Numbered from the stretch's first letter, positions 45,998 through 57,101 are shown. The stretch: DNA of 64,000 nt from Porticoccaceae bacterium LTM1 (GCA_030252795.1 CP127080.1:563501-627500); one strand, 5' to 3'. The notes: generated from the letters alone by a model not told the origin. Numbers and translations are program-made.

Positions 45998-47433
45998 GTA
46001 ATAAAGTAGGTGTTTTTGAAGTTCCCGAGATGCGCCGTATAAAGCGTATCCATTTTATTGGTATAGGCGGTGTCGGTATGTGTGGCATTGCCGAGGTATT
46101 GTTGAATCAGGGTTACCAGATTTCAGGTTCTGACATTAACGATGGCCCGGTAACCAAGCGGCTGCGTGATATGGGGGCGACCATCTTTATCGGTCACGCC
46201 GAGTCCAATGTCGATGGGGCTGATGTGGTGGTCAACTCCACGGCGGTGAGTGACAGCAACCCGGAGATGGTGCGTGCTCGCGAAAATCGCACCCCGATTG
46301 TACGTCGCGCCGAAATGCTGGCAGAGCTGATGCGCTATCGCCATGGTATTGCGGTGGCCGGTACTCATGGCAAAACCACGACCACCAGTTTGATTGCCTC
46401 GATTTTTGGCGAAGCTGGCAAGGACCCAACCTTTGTGATCGGTGGTCGCTTGACCAGTGCGGGTACCAATGCCCGACTTGGTGAAAGTCGTTACCTGGTT
46501 GCAGAAGCGGACGAGAGTGATGCGTCGTTCTTACACCTTCAGCCTATGGTTTCAGTGGTAACCAATATCGACATCGACCATATGGAAACCTACGGGTTTG
46601 ATGAAGGCAAACTCAAGAAAACCTTTATCGAATTTCTTCACAACCTGCCTTTCTATGGGCTGGCAGTACTCTGCATTGATGATGAGCGGGTCCGTGAAAT
46701 TCTGCCCAGCGTATCGCGGCCGATTATCACTTATGGCTTTAGCGAGAATGCCGATTACCGCATCACTGATATGAGCACCAGTCGCAATCGCAGCACTTTC
46801 AAACTGCATCGTCCGGAAGGCAAGGCGACGCTGCAGATCGAGCTCAATATTCCCGGCTCACACAATGTTCAAAACGCTGCCGCTGCGATAGCCGTGGCCA
46901 CCGATGAAGGCTTGAGTGATGAAGCGATTTGCGAAGGTTTGAGCAAATTTGGCGGTGTGGGTCGCCGCTTTGAAATCTACGGCGAGTACCCGGTCTCCTC
47001 AGGTGCAGATCGTGGTGGTGAAGCAATGCTGGTGGATGACTACGGTCACCACCCCCGCGAAGTGGCGGCCACCATCAAGGCTGTTCGAGACGGCTGGCCG
47101 GAAAGGCGTCTGGTGATGGTGTTCCAGCCACACCGTTATACCCGTACCCGCGACCTTTATGAGGATTTTGTACAAATCCTGTCGAGCTGCGATGCACTGG
47201 TTCTGACTGAAGTGTACTCCGCAGGTGAAGAGCCGATTCCCGGTGCCGACAGTCGTCACCTCTGCCGCAGTATTCGCCAGCGCGGTCTGGTAGACCCGAT
47301 CTACGCCGAGAATATCGATGTAGTGCCGGACATTATTCGAGACATCGTCCAGGACGGAGATATCGTGATCACTCAGGGAGCCGGTAGTGTCGGCAAGTTG
47401 GTGAAGCTGCTGGCAGAGAGGAAGCTGCAATGA
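45994..47433 (+). CDS. murC: UDP-MurNAc:L-alanine ligase MurC
   Basis: MurC adds L-alanine to UDP-MurNAc, the first ligase step. The 479-residue protein shows [18 protein letters not shown] (about 20-37), the P-loop [30 protein letters not shown] and [14 protein letters not shown]. The murB gene that follows murC in some gammaproteobacteria is absent here. The stop overlaps an ATG that belongs to an inserted element rather than directly to ddl. Confidence 0.97.
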   Translation: MSNKVGVFEVPEMRRIKRIHFIGIGGVGMCGIAEVLLNQGYQISGSDINDGPVTKRLRDMGATIFIGHAESNVDGADVVVNSTAVSDSNPEMVRARENRTPIVRRAEMLAELMRYRHGIAVAGTHGKTTTTSLIASIFGEAGKDPTFVIGGRLTSAGTNARLGESRYLVAEADESDASFLHLQPMVSVVTNIDIDHMETYGFDEGKLKKTFIEFLHNLPFYGLAVLCIDDERVREILPSVSRPIITYGFSENADYRITDMSTSRNRSTFKLHRPEGKATLQIELNIPGSHNVQNAAAAIAVATDEGLSDEAICEGLSKFGGVGRRFEIYGEYPVSSGADRGGEAMLVDDYGHHPREVAATIKAVRDGWPERRLVMVFQPHRYTRTRDLYEDFVQILSSCDALVLTEVYSAGEEPIPGADSRHLCRSIRQRGLVDPIYAENIDVVPDIIRDIVQDGDIVITQGAGSVGKLVKLLAERKLQ

Positions 47434-47434
47434 G

Positions 47435-47611
47435 TGTTGAGTCGCACGTCGCACGTCTGACGTCGCACGCTAACAGCAGCGGTCTTGATGCCCTGATGCA
47501 ATTGGAAGGTGCTGGTTTGTGCGGCGCTTCGACGTCGACTGTATTACCGCATTATATGCGGACTACATACAAAAGCGTGCGACGTGCGACGTCAGACGTG
47601 CGACCGCAACA
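47435..47611. repeat. MITE-like inverted-repeat element at the murC-ddl junction
   Basis: A 177-bp stretch is bounded by inverted repeats of about 36 bp (47435-47470 and 47575-47611), opening TGTTG and closing CAACA. Each arm is built from heptamers: GTCGCAC, GTCGCAC, GTCTGAC, GTCGCAC on the left, and the same set in shuffled order on the right. The 8-bp word GCAATGAG occurs at 47427-47434, flush with the left end, and again at 47636-47643 over the ddl start, which looks like a duplication made on insertion. A 70-codon open frame (47430-47642) spans it with ATGA overlaps at both ends but has no family features. Confidence 0.72.
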
Positions 47612-47638
47612 AAAAAATACAGTCGTAAAGGTGTGGCA

Positions 47639-48559
47639 ATGAGCATGATCAAAGATCAACTCGGACGAGTCGGCGTTATATACGGTGGAAGCTCCGCCGA
47701 GAGTGCCATCTCGCTCAAGTCCGGCAAGGCGGTTCACGCCGCATTGCTGCGCGCCGGTGTCGATGCTGTTGCTGTGGAAGTGGGAGATAGACCACTGCAA
47801 ACCATTGCTGACGTCGAAATGGATCGCGCAGTTCTGATGCTGCATGGCACTCCCGGTGAAGACGGCACTATTCAAGGCGCATTGGAGTTGATGGGGATTC
47901 CCTACACCGGCTGCGGCGTGCTGACGTCGGCACTGGCGATGGATAAGTGGCGCTGTAAACAGTTGTGGCAAGGCATGGGCTTGCCCACCGCTGCCTTTGC
48001 CATGCTCGAGCAGGACACTGACTGGTCAGCGGTTATGGCTGAGCTGGGTGGTGTAGCCATGGTCAAGCCGGCTAATGAGGGGTCCAGTGTCGGCATGTAC
48101 CGGGCGGAATCTGCGCAGGAGTTGCAGGACGCCTGGCAAAAGGCATCCCAATACGGCCAGGTGATGGCAGAGCGTTGGATCACCGGCAGTGAATACACCG
48201 TGGCGATCTTGAACGGTCGGGTACTGCCGCCGATCAAGCTGGAAACTGATCACGGCTTTTACGACTACGACGCCAAATACGTCACCGGTGACACTCGCTA
48301 CCTGATTCCCTGCGGTCTGGAAGGTGACGATCTGGCGGCATTGGAGCAGGTGGCTCTGGCGGCTTACAACAGTCTCGGTTGTTCCGGGTGTAGTCGAGTG
48401 GATGTGATGCGTGATACAGACGGTCAGTTCCTGTTGCTGGAAGTGAACACTATCCCGGGCATGACTGATACCAGTCTGGTGCCAAAAGCAGCGGCAGCGG
48501 TTGGTATCAGCTTTGAAGAGCTGGTGGTCGAAATCGCCAAAACCTCACTGGAAGCTTGA
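47639..48559 (+). CDS. ddl: D-alanine--D-alanine ligase
   Basis: Ddl joins two D-alanines with ATP to supply MurF. The 306-residue product has the ATP-grasp fold: GRVGVIYGGSSAESAISLKSG (about 9-29), MLHGTPGEDGTIQGALEL, VKPANEGSSVGM, and DGQFLLLEVNTIPGMTDTSLVPKAA with metal ligands. ATG 47639 follows AAAGG; the frame continues upstream only through the inserted element. Its messenger may now be weakly coupled to murC because of that element. Confidence 0.95.
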   Translation: MSMIKDQLGRVGVIYGGSSAESAISLKSGKAVHAALLRAGVDAVAVEVGDRPLQTIADVEMDRAVLMLHGTPGEDGTIQGALELMGIPYTGCGVLTSALAMDKWRCKQLWQGMGLPTAAFAMLEQDTDWSAVMAELGGVAMVKPANEGSSVGMYRAESAQELQDAWQKASQYGQVMAERWITGSEYTVAILNGRVLPPIKLETDHGFYDYDAKYVTGDTRYLIPCGLEGDDLAALEQVALAAYNSLGCSGCSRVDVMRDTDGQFLLLEVNTIPGMTDTSLVPKAAAAVGISFEELVVEIAKTSLEA

Positions 48560-48563
48560 AGGA

Positions 48564-49349
48564 ATGAAACAGTCGGCGACTAACAACAGATCCTCGAATC
48601 GGCAGCCAGGTGCGCTGAAGGGGCATCTGTGGTCGCTGCTGAAAAGCACGGCGGTGATCAGCCTGTTGGTTGTAGTTGTAGCCGGTGGTGCCTGGGGAGT
48701 TCTGTCGGTCTATGGCCAGTTGGACAAGCCGGTGGAGTTGATTGCGGTTGAGGGTGAATTCAAATACGCGACTCGTGAATCGGTTGGCAGGCTGGTTGAA
48801 GCAGAATTGAAAGGCGGTTTTTTAAGTTTGGATCTTCAGGCCATTCGTCAGCGTCTGGAGCGCGATCCCTGGATCGAGAGTGCTTCGGTAGGGCGTCGCT
48901 GGCCGAACACCCTGGAGATCAACGTGGTTGAAGAGACACCCATCGCACGTTGGAATCGCCACAGCTTTCTCAACCGTCGGGGTGAGGTGTTGGATGTGCA
49001 GGACAACAGTGGTTTGACTCAACTGCCATTGCTGTTGGGGCCAAAGGGGCAGGCCAGGGAAGTGATGGAACAATATCGTCACGCCGCCGAACTGTTACTG
49101 CCCGCTGGCCTCAAGCCAATGGAGTTTCGCCTCGATGAACGCGATGCGTGGCACCTGAAGTTGGCAGGAGAACTGGATGTGAAAGTTGGCCAGGGCCAGG
49201 TGACTGAAAAGCTGAAGCGTTTTCTGACGGTGTATGACGCTGTTCTTCGGGAACGCATAAATGAACTGAAAAGTGTGGATGCCCGCTACCCGAACGGGGT
49301 TGCAGTGAGTTGGCATTCACCGGATACCAGCCCTGAAAATCAGGGTTAA
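48564..49349 (+). CDS. ftsQ: Cell division protein FtsQ
   Basis: FtsQ is a bitopic scaffold that links FtsL/FtsB to the divisome. The 261-residue product has a basic cytoplasmic tail, one membrane segment (about 32-52), a POTRA domain starting at ELIAVEGEFKYATRESV and a beta domain (about 125-240). ATG 48564, four bases after the ddl stop and behind AAGG, is the start. Confidence 0.94.
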   Translation: MKQSATNNRSSNRQPGALKGHLWSLLKSTAVISLLVVVVAGGAWGVLSVYGQLDKPVELIAVEGEFKYATRESVGRLVEAELKGGFLSLDLQAIRQRLERDPWIESASVGRRWPNTLEINVVEETPIARWNRHSFLNRRGEVLDVQDNSGLTQLPLLLGPKGQAREVMEQYRHAAELLLPAGLKPMEFRLDERDAWHLKLAGELDVKVGQGQVTEKLKRFLTVYDAVLRERINELKSVDARYPNGVAVSWHSPDTSPENQG

Positions 49350-49403
49350 CAAAACGAAATTGGTTACAAGTACACCCGGGGATGACCGGGGATGGGGAAA
49401 AAA

Positions 49404-50648
49404 ATGGCAAACAGCAATGAAGAGAGAATGATTGTCGGACTGGATATTGGCACCTCGAAAGTCGTGGCTATCGTGGGTGCGATCGGGCCGGATGGCAATC
49501 TGGAGATTGTCGGCACTGGTATGCACCAGTCGGCGGGCATGAAGAAGGGCGTTGTGGTGAATATTGAATCCACCGTCCACTCCATTCAGCGCGCTATTGA
49601 AGAGGCGGAGCTGATGGCTGGTTGTCATATCCACTCGGTGTACGCCGGTATTGCCGGTAGCCACATTCGCAGCCTCAACTCCCACGGTATTGTTGCGATC
49701 AAGGATCGCGAAGTGAACCAGCTGGATGTAGAGCGAGTGATTGATGCTGCCAGAGCAGTAGCGATTCCGGCAGACCAGGAAATTCTTCATGTCCTGCCGC
49801 AGGAATTCATCATTGATAACCAGGAAGGCGTTCGCGAACCACTGGGCATGTCAGGTGTTCGTTTGGAGGCCAAGGTGCATTTGGTGACCTGTGCCGCCAA
49901 CGCTGCCCAGAATATCAAAAAGTGCATTCGCCGCTGCGGCCTGGAAGTGGAAGACATCATTCTGGAGCAGCTGGCATCAAGCTATGCCGTTCTGACCGAA
50001 GATGAGAAGCAGCTCGGTGTCTGCCTGGTAGATATTGGTGGCGGCACGACTGACATTGCCATCTTTACTGATGGCGCAATTCGCCACACCGGAGTGATTC
50101 CAATTGCCGGTGACCAGGTGACCAACGATGTGGCTATGGCACTTCGTACACCGACTCCGCATGCCGAAGATCTGAAGATCAAATACGCCTGTGCGCTGGC
50201 TAATCTGGCCGGCCCGGAAGAGAGTATCAAAGTGCCCAGTGTTGGTGACCGACCGCCCCGCAACCTGTCGCGGCAGTCGCTTGCCGAGGTGGTGGAGCCG
50301 CGTTACGACGAGCTGTTTACCTTGGTGCAGGCCGAGCTGCGTCGCAGTGGTTTTGAAGACCTGGTTGCAGCTGGCATCGTACTGACTGGCGGTACTTCCA
50401 AAATGGAAGGCGTGGTTGAGTTGGCCGAAGAAATTTTCCATATGCCGGTGCGTCTGGGAGCGCCCTGTAACGTCGCTGGCCTGACCGACATCGTCAACAA
50501 CCCGATCCATTCTACCGGGGTAGGGCTGTTGCTGTACGGAATGAAACAACAGCGGGAAGGAGGAGCGAATGTGCAGCGAGTAGTTGAAGAGAGTCGCGGC
50601 GAAAGCTTTTTTGGCCGCATGAAGCAATGGTTCCAGGGCAGCCTGTAA
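49404..50648 (+). CDS. ftsA: Cell division protein FtsA
   Basis: FtsA is an actin-like ATPase that tethers FtsZ to the membrane. The 414-residue protein shows the phosphate-1 loop IVGLDIGTSKVVAIVG (about 10-25), the phosphate-2 loop LVDIGGGTTDIAIF, and a C-terminal amphipathic membrane-targeting helix (FFGRMKQWFQGSL). ATG 49404 is chosen by the family start (MANSNEERMIVGLDIGTSK); ATG 49392 is four codons upstream. Confidence 0.95.
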   Translation: MANSNEERMIVGLDIGTSKVVAIVGAIGPDGNLEIVGTGMHQSAGMKKGVVVNIESTVHSIQRAIEEAELMAGCHIHSVYAGIAGSHIRSLNSHGIVAIKDREVNQLDVERVIDAARAVAIPADQEILHVLPQEFIIDNQEGVREPLGMSGVRLEAKVHLVTCAANAAQNIKKCIRRCGLEVEDIILEQLASSYAVLTEDEKQLGVCLVDIGGGTTDIAIFTDGAIRHTGVIPIAGDQVTNDVAMALRTPTPHAEDLKIKYACALANLAGPEESIKVPSVGDRPPRNLSRQSLAEVVEPRYDELFTLVQAELRRSGFEDLVAAGIVLTGGTSKMEGVVELAEEIFHMPVRLGAPCNVAGLTDIVNNPIHSTGVGLLLYGMKQQREGGANVQRVVEESRGESFFGRMKQWFQGSL

Positions 50649-50701
50649 CCAGAACAAATTTTTAGTTAATGAGCTTGAGCTTAATAAGAAGGGGAAACAC
50701 C

Positions 50702-51931
50702 ATGTTCGAGATCGTAGATAGCATTCCGGATTCAGCGGAAATCAAAGTAGTCGGGGTCGGCGGTGGCGGCGGAAACGCTGTACGCCACATGATCGACAGC
50801 AACGTAGAGGGCGTCGAGTTTATCTGTGCCAACACAGACTCCCAGGCGCTTAAAGACCTCAATAACGCCACAGTACTGCAACTGGGTAACAACGTTACTC
50901 GCGGCCTGGGTGCTGGCGCCAATCCGGAAGTAGGTCATCAGGCCGCTCTGGAGGATCGCGATCGCATCGCCGACGTATTGCAGGGTGCCGATATGGTCTT
51001 CATCACCGCGGGTATGGGTGGTGGTACCGGTACCGGTGGTGCACCGGTAGTAGCCGATGTGGCGCGCGAGCTGGGTATTTTGACTGTGGCGGTAGTAACC
51101 CGCCCGTTCAAATTTGAAGGTCGCAAGCGCATGGCAATTGCCGAGGAAGGTCTCAAGCACCTGCGCGACCGGGTTGACTCGCTGATCACCATTCCGAATG
51201 AGAAGCTGCTCTCGGTACTGGGCAGCTCCACCAGTCTGCTGGACGCTTTCAAAGCGGCCAACGACGTGCTGCTGGGTGCGGTTCAGGGGATTGCTGACCT
51301 GATCATTCGCCCGGGTATGATCAACGTCGACTTCGCAGACGTTCGCACTGTCATGTCGGAAATGGGCATGGCGATGATGGGCAGTGGTGAAGCTGCCGGA
51401 GAGCATCGTGCTCGCGAAGCTGCAGAAGCCGCAGTTCACAGCCCGCTGCTGGAAGATATCAACCTGCAGGGTGCCAAGGGTATTCTGGTTAACATCACTG
51501 CTGGTCCAGATCTGTCACTGGGTGAATTTCAGGATGTCGGTGACACGGTTGAACAGTTCGCTTCCGAAGATGCCACTGTGGTAGTTGGTACCGTTATTGA
51601 CGAAACCATGGGCGACAAGCTGCGGGTTACTGTGGTGGCCACCGGCCTGGGTCGCGATATGGTGCCAACCAAAGTAGTCGACAACACTACTGGCCCGGAA
51701 GTGATGAAGTCTAATGGTGAGCTGGATTATCGCCAACTGGATACGCCGACCATCACCCGCACCAGCCGTCGCACCAGTCAGTCTGCCCCGGTACGTCAGC
51801 CAACTGCTGGCCGCCCGATGCAGCCGTCGGTTTCCACTGAGGCTACGGCGCGCAAGCTGGAAGAGCCGAAGTCCGATCCGGATATGGATTACCTGGATAT
51901 CCCGGCCTTCCTGCGTCGTCAGGCTGACTGA
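50702..51931 (+). CDS. ftsZ: Cell division protein FtsZ
   Basis: FtsZ is the tubulin-like GTPase that forms the division ring. The 409-residue protein has [13 protein letters not shown] (about 18-30), the signature [15 protein letters not shown] (about 105-119), the T7 loop [15 protein letters not shown], a linker rich in P, T, S and R, and the C-terminal tail [14 protein letters not shown] that binds FtsA and ZipA. The start at ATG 50702 follows AGAAGGGG. Confidence 0.98.
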   Translation: MFEIVDSIPDSAEIKVVGVGGGGGNAVRHMIDSNVEGVEFICANTDSQALKDLNNATVLQLGNNVTRGLGAGANPEVGHQAALEDRDRIADVLQGADMVFITAGMGGGTGTGGAPVVADVARELGILTVAVVTRPFKFEGRKRMAIAEEGLKHLRDRVDSLITIPNEKLLSVLGSSTSLLDAFKAANDVLLGAVQGIADLIIRPGMINVDFADVRTVMSEMGMAMMGSGEAAGEHRAREAAEAAVHSPLLEDINLQGAKGILVNITAGPDLSLGEFQDVGDTVEQFASEDATVVVGTVIDETMGDKLRVTVVATGLGRDMVPTKVVDNTTGPEVMKSNGELDYRQLDTPTITRTSRRTSQSAPVRQPTAGRPMQPSVSTEATARKLEEPKSDPDMDYLDIPAFLRRQAD

Positions 51932-51960
51932 TCCGGTACTGCCAGGTACTGATTGGTACT

Positions 51961-51994
51961 CCCCGGCTCCCAACGTTTCCCCTGGGAGTCGGGG
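51961..51994 (+). terminator. Hairpin after ftsZ, possible terminator or attenuator
   Basis: The arms CCCCGGCTCCCA and TGGGAGTCGGGG pair over 12 bases with one G-T pair around a 10-nt loop. No T run follows, so it is not a standard intrinsic terminator. It sits 29 bp after the ftsZ stop and 124 bp before lpxC, and may protect the ftsZ 3' end or slow read-through into lpxC. Confidence 0.45.
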
Positions 51995-52117
51995 CTACTT
52001 GCTACAAAATGACGTGAACTCGTCGACAAATAATTGCTTTAAGAGGTTTGGTGACCGGTAAGAATTCTGTTAGGATTGGGCGCTTTGTACCTGTAAGGTG
52101 AGGGGAAGTCTCGACAA

Positions 52118-53032
52118 ATGATCAGGCAGCGGACACTGAAAAACACCATTCGCGCTACTGGCGTTGGCCTGCATACCGGCGAAAAGGTCTATCTGACCCT
52201 GCATCCGGCGCCGGTTGATTCCGGTATTATTTTCCGTCGTACGGACCTGACTCCGGTTGTCGAGATTCAGGCGAAAGCGGAAAACGTTGGTGACACCACC
52301 CTTTCTACCACTCTCGTTAATGGCGATGTGCGGGTTTCCACCGTGGAGCACCTGCTTTCCGCAATGGCGGGTCTGGGTATTGATAACGCCATTATTGATG
52401 TGTCGGCTCCGGAAGTTCCTATTATGGACGGTTCCGCCGGCCCGTTTGTGTTCCTGATTCAGTCTGCTGGAATTGCCGAACAGGAAGCCCCGAAAAAATT
52501 CATACGTATCAAGAAAGAAGTTACCGTAAAGCATGACGACAAAGTTGCGCGCTTCAAGCCTTTTGACGGCTTCAAGGTCTCTTTCACTATCGATTTTGAT
52601 CATCCGGTTTTTGCCAACCGGGCCCTGCACTCGGAAATCGACTTCTCTACTACTTCTTTTGTAAAAGAAGTGAGCCGTGCCCGTACATTTGGCTTTATGC
52701 ACGAGATCGAATATCTGCGCTCCAAAGGGTTGGCCCGTGGTGGCAGCCTGGATAACGCCATTGTTGTTGACGAATATTCCGTTCTCAACGAAGACGGCCT
52801 GCGCTACGAGGACGAATTCGTCAAGCACAAGATTCTCGATGCCATTGGCGATTTGTACCTGCTCGGCAACAGCCTGATTGGCGAGTTCGAAGCTTATAAA
52901 TCCGGTCACGCCCTGAACAATGCTTCCCTGCGTGCCCTGATTGCCCAGACTGATGCCTGGGAAATGGTTACTTTTGAAGGTGAGGATGCGGTTGCGCCAA
53001 TCACCTACAGCAAGCCGGTTTCGGCTGTGTAG
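52118..53032 (+). CDS. lpxC: UDP-3-O-acyl-N-acetylglucosamine deacetylase LpxC
   Basis: LpxC carries out the committed step of lipid A synthesis and is a zinc enzyme. The 304-residue protein shows [19 protein letters not shown] (residues 4-22), the zinc ligand in [18 protein letters not shown] (His about 78) and [15 protein letters not shown] with the second zinc site (about 237-251), and the catalytic His in KSGHALNN. It follows ftsZ as in most gammaproteobacteria. Confidence 0.98.
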   Translation: MIRQRTLKNTIRATGVGLHTGEKVYLTLHPAPVDSGIIFRRTDLTPVVEIQAKAENVGDTTLSTTLVNGDVRVSTVEHLLSAMAGLGIDNAIIDVSAPEVPIMDGSAGPFVFLIQSAGIAEQEAPKKFIRIKKEVTVKHDDKVARFKPFDGFKVSFTIDFDHPVFANRALHSEIDFSTTSFVKEVSRARTFGFMHEIEYLRSKGLARGGSLDNAIVVDEYSVLNEDGLRYEDEFVKHKILDAIGDLYLLGNSLIGEFEAYKSGHALNNASLRALIAQTDAWEMVTFEGEDAVAPITYSKPVSAV

Positions 53033-53067
53033 CCTAACAATAATAAAAAAGAGCTGATTGAACGTTC

Positions 53068-53994
53068 GTGAAAATCATATTCATCGGTAACAAGCAGGAC
53101 AGTACGCGTTCCGTCACCCTTAATGGGTGGGCGAAAGTGCTGCTGTCTTTCTGTTTCCTGGCACTTCCTGCCGGGGCCGGTTTTGTGATGAGTCAACTCA
53201 TGAACGGCGGCAAAAGCGCGCCCGAGCTGGTGGAAGTGGTCGAGGCGATGCAAGCCGAGCTGGCCCAGCAAAAGCAGCAGTTGGAAAGCAAGCAGTCTGA
53301 CGCCCGTCGTCGCTTGTCTGCGCTGACCTCCAAACTGGCTGAAATGCAGGCGCGACTGGTGCGACTTGATGCACTGGGCGAGCGCCTCACTGATGTGGCC
53401 AGTCTCGATGATGGTGAATTTGATTTCAGTCGTGTGCCTGCAGTGGGTGGCCCGGAAACTGCAATTTTGGGTGAGCAGGAGCCGAGCGATCTGGATCATC
53501 TTTTCCAGCAACTGGAGCGACAGCTTCAGGATCGCGAACTTCAGCTTGAGATGATGGAGTCCATGCTGGTTGACCGCAAGTTAACCGAGGAAAGTACCGT
53601 TACCGGGCGACCAATTACCAAAGGTTGGATGTCTTCCAAGTATGGCTGGCGTACTGACCCGTTCCACGGTAAGCGTGCCTGGCACGATGGCGTAGACTTT
53701 GCCGGAAAAGAAGGTGGAGATGTAGTTGCTACCGCTGCCGGTGTAGTTATCTGGTCTGGCGAGCGCAGTGGTTACGGGCATCTGGTAGAGATCGAGCATG
53801 GTGATGGCTATGTCACACGCTACGGTCACAACAAAGAAAATCTGGTTAAAGCTGGTGATGTGGTCAAAAAAGGCCAGATTATTGCCCTGATGGGTAGCAC
53901 CGGTCGTTCTACGGGTCCTCACGTACATTTCGAAGTTTACAAAAACGGCCGATCAGTCGATCCGGCTACCTATATCAAGCGAACCGTCCGCTAA
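53068..53994 (+). CDS. M23-family peptidoglycan endopeptidase
   Basis: A membrane-anchored or exported protein of 308 residues. It has one membrane segment (about 24-46), a coiled coil rich in Q, L, K and R (about 52-105), and a C-terminal LytM/M23 domain. The zinc ligands are in WHDGVDFAG (H and D, about 205-213) and HVHFEVYKNG (HxH, about 286-295). It should cleave peptide cross-links or, if inactive in practice, activate amidases. The start is GTG 53068. Its place between lpxC and secA is common in Pseudomonas-like genomes. Confidence 0.92.
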   Translation: MKIIFIGNKQDSTRSVTLNGWAKVLLSFCFLALPAGAGFVMSQLMNGGKSAPELVEVVEAMQAELAQQKQQLESKQSDARRRLSALTSKLAEMQARLVRLDALGERLTDVASLDDGEFDFSRVPAVGGPETAILGEQEPSDLDHLFQQLERQLQDRELQLEMMESMLVDRKLTEESTVTGRPITKGWMSSKYGWRTDPFHGKRAWHDGVDFAGKEGGDVVATAAGVVIWSGERSGYGHLVEIEHGDGYVTRYGHNKENLVKAGDVVKKGQIIALMGSTGRSTGPHVHFEVYKNGRSVDPATYIKRTVR

Positions 53995-54152
53995 AGTAAT
54001 TCCCGCCGGGTAATTTTGCATTGCCCAGTTGCCGTTTTTTGTAAACGGCTTATTATCCCCATTTATTTTTTAGAAAGCCCGACGCAAAAACCAGTGAATG
54101 AGTCGCTGTAAATAAATTCAGTCGTGCAGTAAAAGAAGTCCAAGAGAGAGAC

Positions 54153-57101
54153 ATGGCTACTAAATTGTTGAAGAAGCTGTTCGGCAGCAAAAATGATCGT
54201 GAACTGCGTCGCATGGGCAAACTGGTCGATAAGGTCAATGCACGTGAAGATGAATACCGGGCGCTATCTGACGAAGCGCTGCTGGCCAAAACCGATGAGT
54301 TCAAGCAGCGCCTGGAAGCCGGTGAATCTCTGGATCAACTGTTGCCGGAAGCCTTTGCCGCGGTACGTGAGGCAGCTGACCGCTCTCTAGGAATGCGCCA
54401 TTTTGATGTACAGATGATTGGTGGTATCACCCTTCACGAAGGCAACATCGCCGAGATGAAAACCGGTGAAGGTAAAACCTTGATGGCGACTTTGCCGGCA
54501 TACCTGAATGCGCTTACCGGTGGCGGCGTTCATATCATTACCGTCAACGATTACCTCGCCAGTCGAGATGCCGAGTGGATGCGCCCGGTCTATGAAAAGC
54601 TGGGCTTGACCGTAGGTGTAATTCTCTCCAGCCAGATGCCGTTTGAAAAACAGGGCAACTATGAGGCTGATATCACTTACGGTACCAACAATGAATTTGG
54701 CTTCGATTATCTGCGCGACAATATGGCGCTGCGGAAAGAAGACCGTGTTCAGCGCGGCCTGTCCTTTGCAGTAGTGGATGAGGTGGACTCGATCCTGATT
54801 GACGAGGCCCGTACCCCACTGATTATTTCCGGTGCTGCCAGTGACAGCTCGGAAACCTACAAACGCATAAATGGTCTGGTGCAGGTGCTGAAAGCCCGCC
54901 CTCATCCGGATAAATTGCGCAACGAAAAAATCCAGCACACCAAGGTTCTGTTGAAGCGCGATGGCGGAGAGCCGGAATTGGTGGGAACCGGTGCAGCACT
55001 GTCACTGGCAGCTGAGCAGGGCAAAGATCTGGTTCTTGTAGAAGAAGGTAAGCAGCCACTTTGCGAATTACTGCCGACTGGCGATTTTGCCGTTGATGAG
55101 AAGTCCCGTTCGGTTGAACTGACTGAGCAGGGCCACGAAAAAATCGAAGACCTGCTGATTAATGAAGGCCTGCTGCAGCCTGAAGAGAACCTTTACCAAT
55201 CAACAAACCTGAACCTGTTGCACCACGTTCACGCGGCACTTAAAGCTCACAATCTGTTCCGCCGCGATGTTGATTACATTATCGAGAACGGCAGTGTTGT
55301 GCTGATTGATGAGCACACTGGTCGGAAACTGGCTGGCCGTCGCCTGTCTGAAGGTCTGCACCAGGCCATCGAAGCAATGGAAGGTGTTCGTATTCAGCAG
55401 GAGAGCCAGACCCTGGCATCTACCACATTCCAGAACTACTTCCGCCTTTACGGCAAACTATCTGGAATGACTGGTACGGCTGACACAGAAGCTTACGAAT
55501 TCCACCAGATTTACGGACTGAGCGTAGTAGTTATTCCGCCTAACCGCAAGATCCAGCGTCAGGACCTGAATGACCTGGTTTACCTGAGCCAGCAAGAGAA
55601 GTACCAGGCGGTTATTGAGGATATTCGTCACTGCATCGAAAAAAATGCGCCGGTTCTGGTGGGTACCGCTTCTATCGAAACCTCCGAGCTGCTGTCCCTG
55701 TTGCTCAATCAGGCCAAAATTCCTCACCAGGTGTTGAACGCCAAGTTCCACGAAATGGAAGCACAAATTATTGCCCAGGCCGGTCGTCCGGGTACCGTTA
55801 CCATCGCAACCAATATGGCCGGTCGCGGTACTGATATTGTGTTGGGTGGCAGCTGGGAAGCGGAAATCAACGCGCTGGAAAATCCATCTGAAGAGCAGGT
55901 TGCCAAGATCAAGGCTGACTGGAAAGAGCGTCACCAGACGGTTCTGGAAGCCGGCGGTTTACATATCATCGGTACCGAGCGTCACGAATCACGCCGTATT
56001 GATAACCAGCTGCGCGGTCGCGCCGGTCGTCAGGGTGACCCCGGTATGTCGCGTTTCTACCTGTCGCTGGAAGATCCGTTGATGCGTCTGTTTGCCTCTG
56101 ATCGGGTGAAAAACATGATGCGTGCCCTTGGTATGAAAGAGGGTGAAGCGATTGAGCATCGTATGGTGTCCAACGCCATCGAAAAAGCCCAGCGCAAGGT
56201 GGAAGGCCGTAACTTTGATATTCGTAAACACCTGCTGGAGTTTGACGATGTTGCCAACGATCAACGTCAGGCGATTTACGAGCAGCGTAACCACCTGCTG
56301 GAGTCAGACGATATTTCCGGCATCATCGACAATATTCGCAATGATGTGGTGGCAAATATGTTTGGCGGTTATATCCCGCCGGAGAGCCTCGAGGAGCAGT
56401 GGGATGTCGAAGGGCTTGAGGAAGCCCTGAAAGTCGAGTTTGGCCTGAAACTGCCGCTGCAAACCTGGCTGGATGAGGATAATCGTCTCAATGAGCAGGG
56501 CCTGTTGAAGCGTGTTCAGGAAGAGATGACGACCACCTATAAAGCCAAGTGCGAACAGGTTGGTCCGGAAATGCGAATGGTCGAGAAACAGATCATGTTG
56601 CAAGTACTGGATCAGCTCTGGAAAGAGCACCTGGCCAGCATGGACCACCTCCGCCAGGGCGTGAATCTGCGTGCCTATGCCCAGAAGAACCCCAAGCAGG
56701 AGTACAAGCGTGAGTCCTTTGAGCTGTTCCAGGAACTGCTCAATAACGTCAAGTTTGAAACGGTCCGCTTCCTGGCTCGTGTACAAATTGCCCAACCGGA
56801 TGAAGCTGAACAGTTAGAGCGCCGTCGCCTGGAAGAACAGCAGCGTCAGCAGATGCAGTTCCAGCACGCAGAGGCTTCAGCTATTGAAGAGCCGCAACCA
56901 CAGGCGCAGTTGCCACAAGATATTGGCCGCAACGATCCATGCCCCTGTGGATCGGGTAAAAAGTTCAAACAGTGTCACGGCAAACTGGAAACTGCTGCCG
57001 CAGAGCCATTTGTGCGTGACTTTCCCAAAGTAGGTCGCAATGATGACTGCCCTTGCGGATCAGGTAAAAAGTATAAGCAGTGTCACGGACGGCTTGGCTA
57101 A
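54153..57101 (+). CDS. secA: Preprotein translocase ATPase SecA with two SEC-C zinc motifs
   Basis: SecA drives unfolded preproteins through SecYEG with ATP. The 982-residue protein has Walker A in [18 protein letters not shown] (about 102-119), [32 protein letters not shown] in two parts, and [10 protein letters not shown]. The C-terminus carries two copies of the zinc-binding SEC-C motif: C930, C932, C941, H942 and C966, C968, C977, H978, 36 residues apart. Most SecA proteins have one. Both keep all four ligands. The start ATG 54153 follows AGAGAGAG. Confidence 0.97.
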   Translation: MATKLLKKLFGSKNDRELRRMGKLVDKVNAREDEYRALSDEALLAKTDEFKQRLEAGESLDQLLPEAFAAVREAADRSLGMRHFDVQMIGGITLHEGNIAEMKTGEGKTLMATLPAYLNALTGGGVHIITVNDYLASRDAEWMRPVYEKLGLTVGVILSSQMPFEKQGNYEADITYGTNNEFGFDYLRDNMALRKEDRVQRGLSFAVVDEVDSILIDEARTPLIISGAASDSSETYKRINGLVQVLKARPHPDKLRNEKIQHTKVLLKRDGGEPELVGTGAALSLAAEQGKDLVLVEEGKQPLCELLPTGDFAVDEKSRSVELTEQGHEKIEDLLINEGLLQPEENLYQSTNLNLLHHVHAALKAHNLFRRDVDYIIENGSVVLIDEHTGRKLAGRRLSEGLHQAIEAMEGVRIQQESQTLASTTFQNYFRLYGKLSGMTGTADTEAYEFHQIYGLSVVVIPPNRKIQRQDLNDLVYLSQQEKYQAVIEDIRHCIEKNAPVLVGTASIETSELLSLLLNQAKIPHQVLNAKFHEMEAQIIAQAGRPGTVTIATNMAGRGTDIVLGGSWEAEINALENPSEEQVAKIKADWKERHQTVLEAGGLHIIGTERHESRRIDNQLRGRAGRQGDPGMSRFYLSLEDPLMRLFASDRVKNMMRALGMKEGEAIEHRMVSNAIEKAQRKVEGRNFDIRKHLLEFDDVANDQRQAIYEQRNHLLESDDISGIIDNIRNDVVANMFGGYIPPESLEEQWDVEGLEEALKVEFGLKLPLQTWLDEDNRLNEQGLLKRVQEEMTTTYKAKCEQVGPEMRMVEKQIMLQVLDQLWKEHLASMDHLRQGVNLRAYAQKNPKQEYKRESFELFQELLNNVKFETVRFLARVQIAQPDEAEQLERRRLEEQQRQQMQFQHAEASAIEEPQPQAQLPQDIGRNDPCPCGSGKKFKQCHGKLETAAAEPFVRDFPKVGRNDDCPCGSGKKYKQCHGRLG

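Noticed and set aside
47430..47642. A 70-codon gene bridging murC and ddl with ATGA overlaps at both ends
   Set aside because: The overlaps are tempting, but the frame reads through an inverted-repeat element with heptamer repeats, has no family features, and both ATGA sites are explained by the repeated word GCAATGAG.
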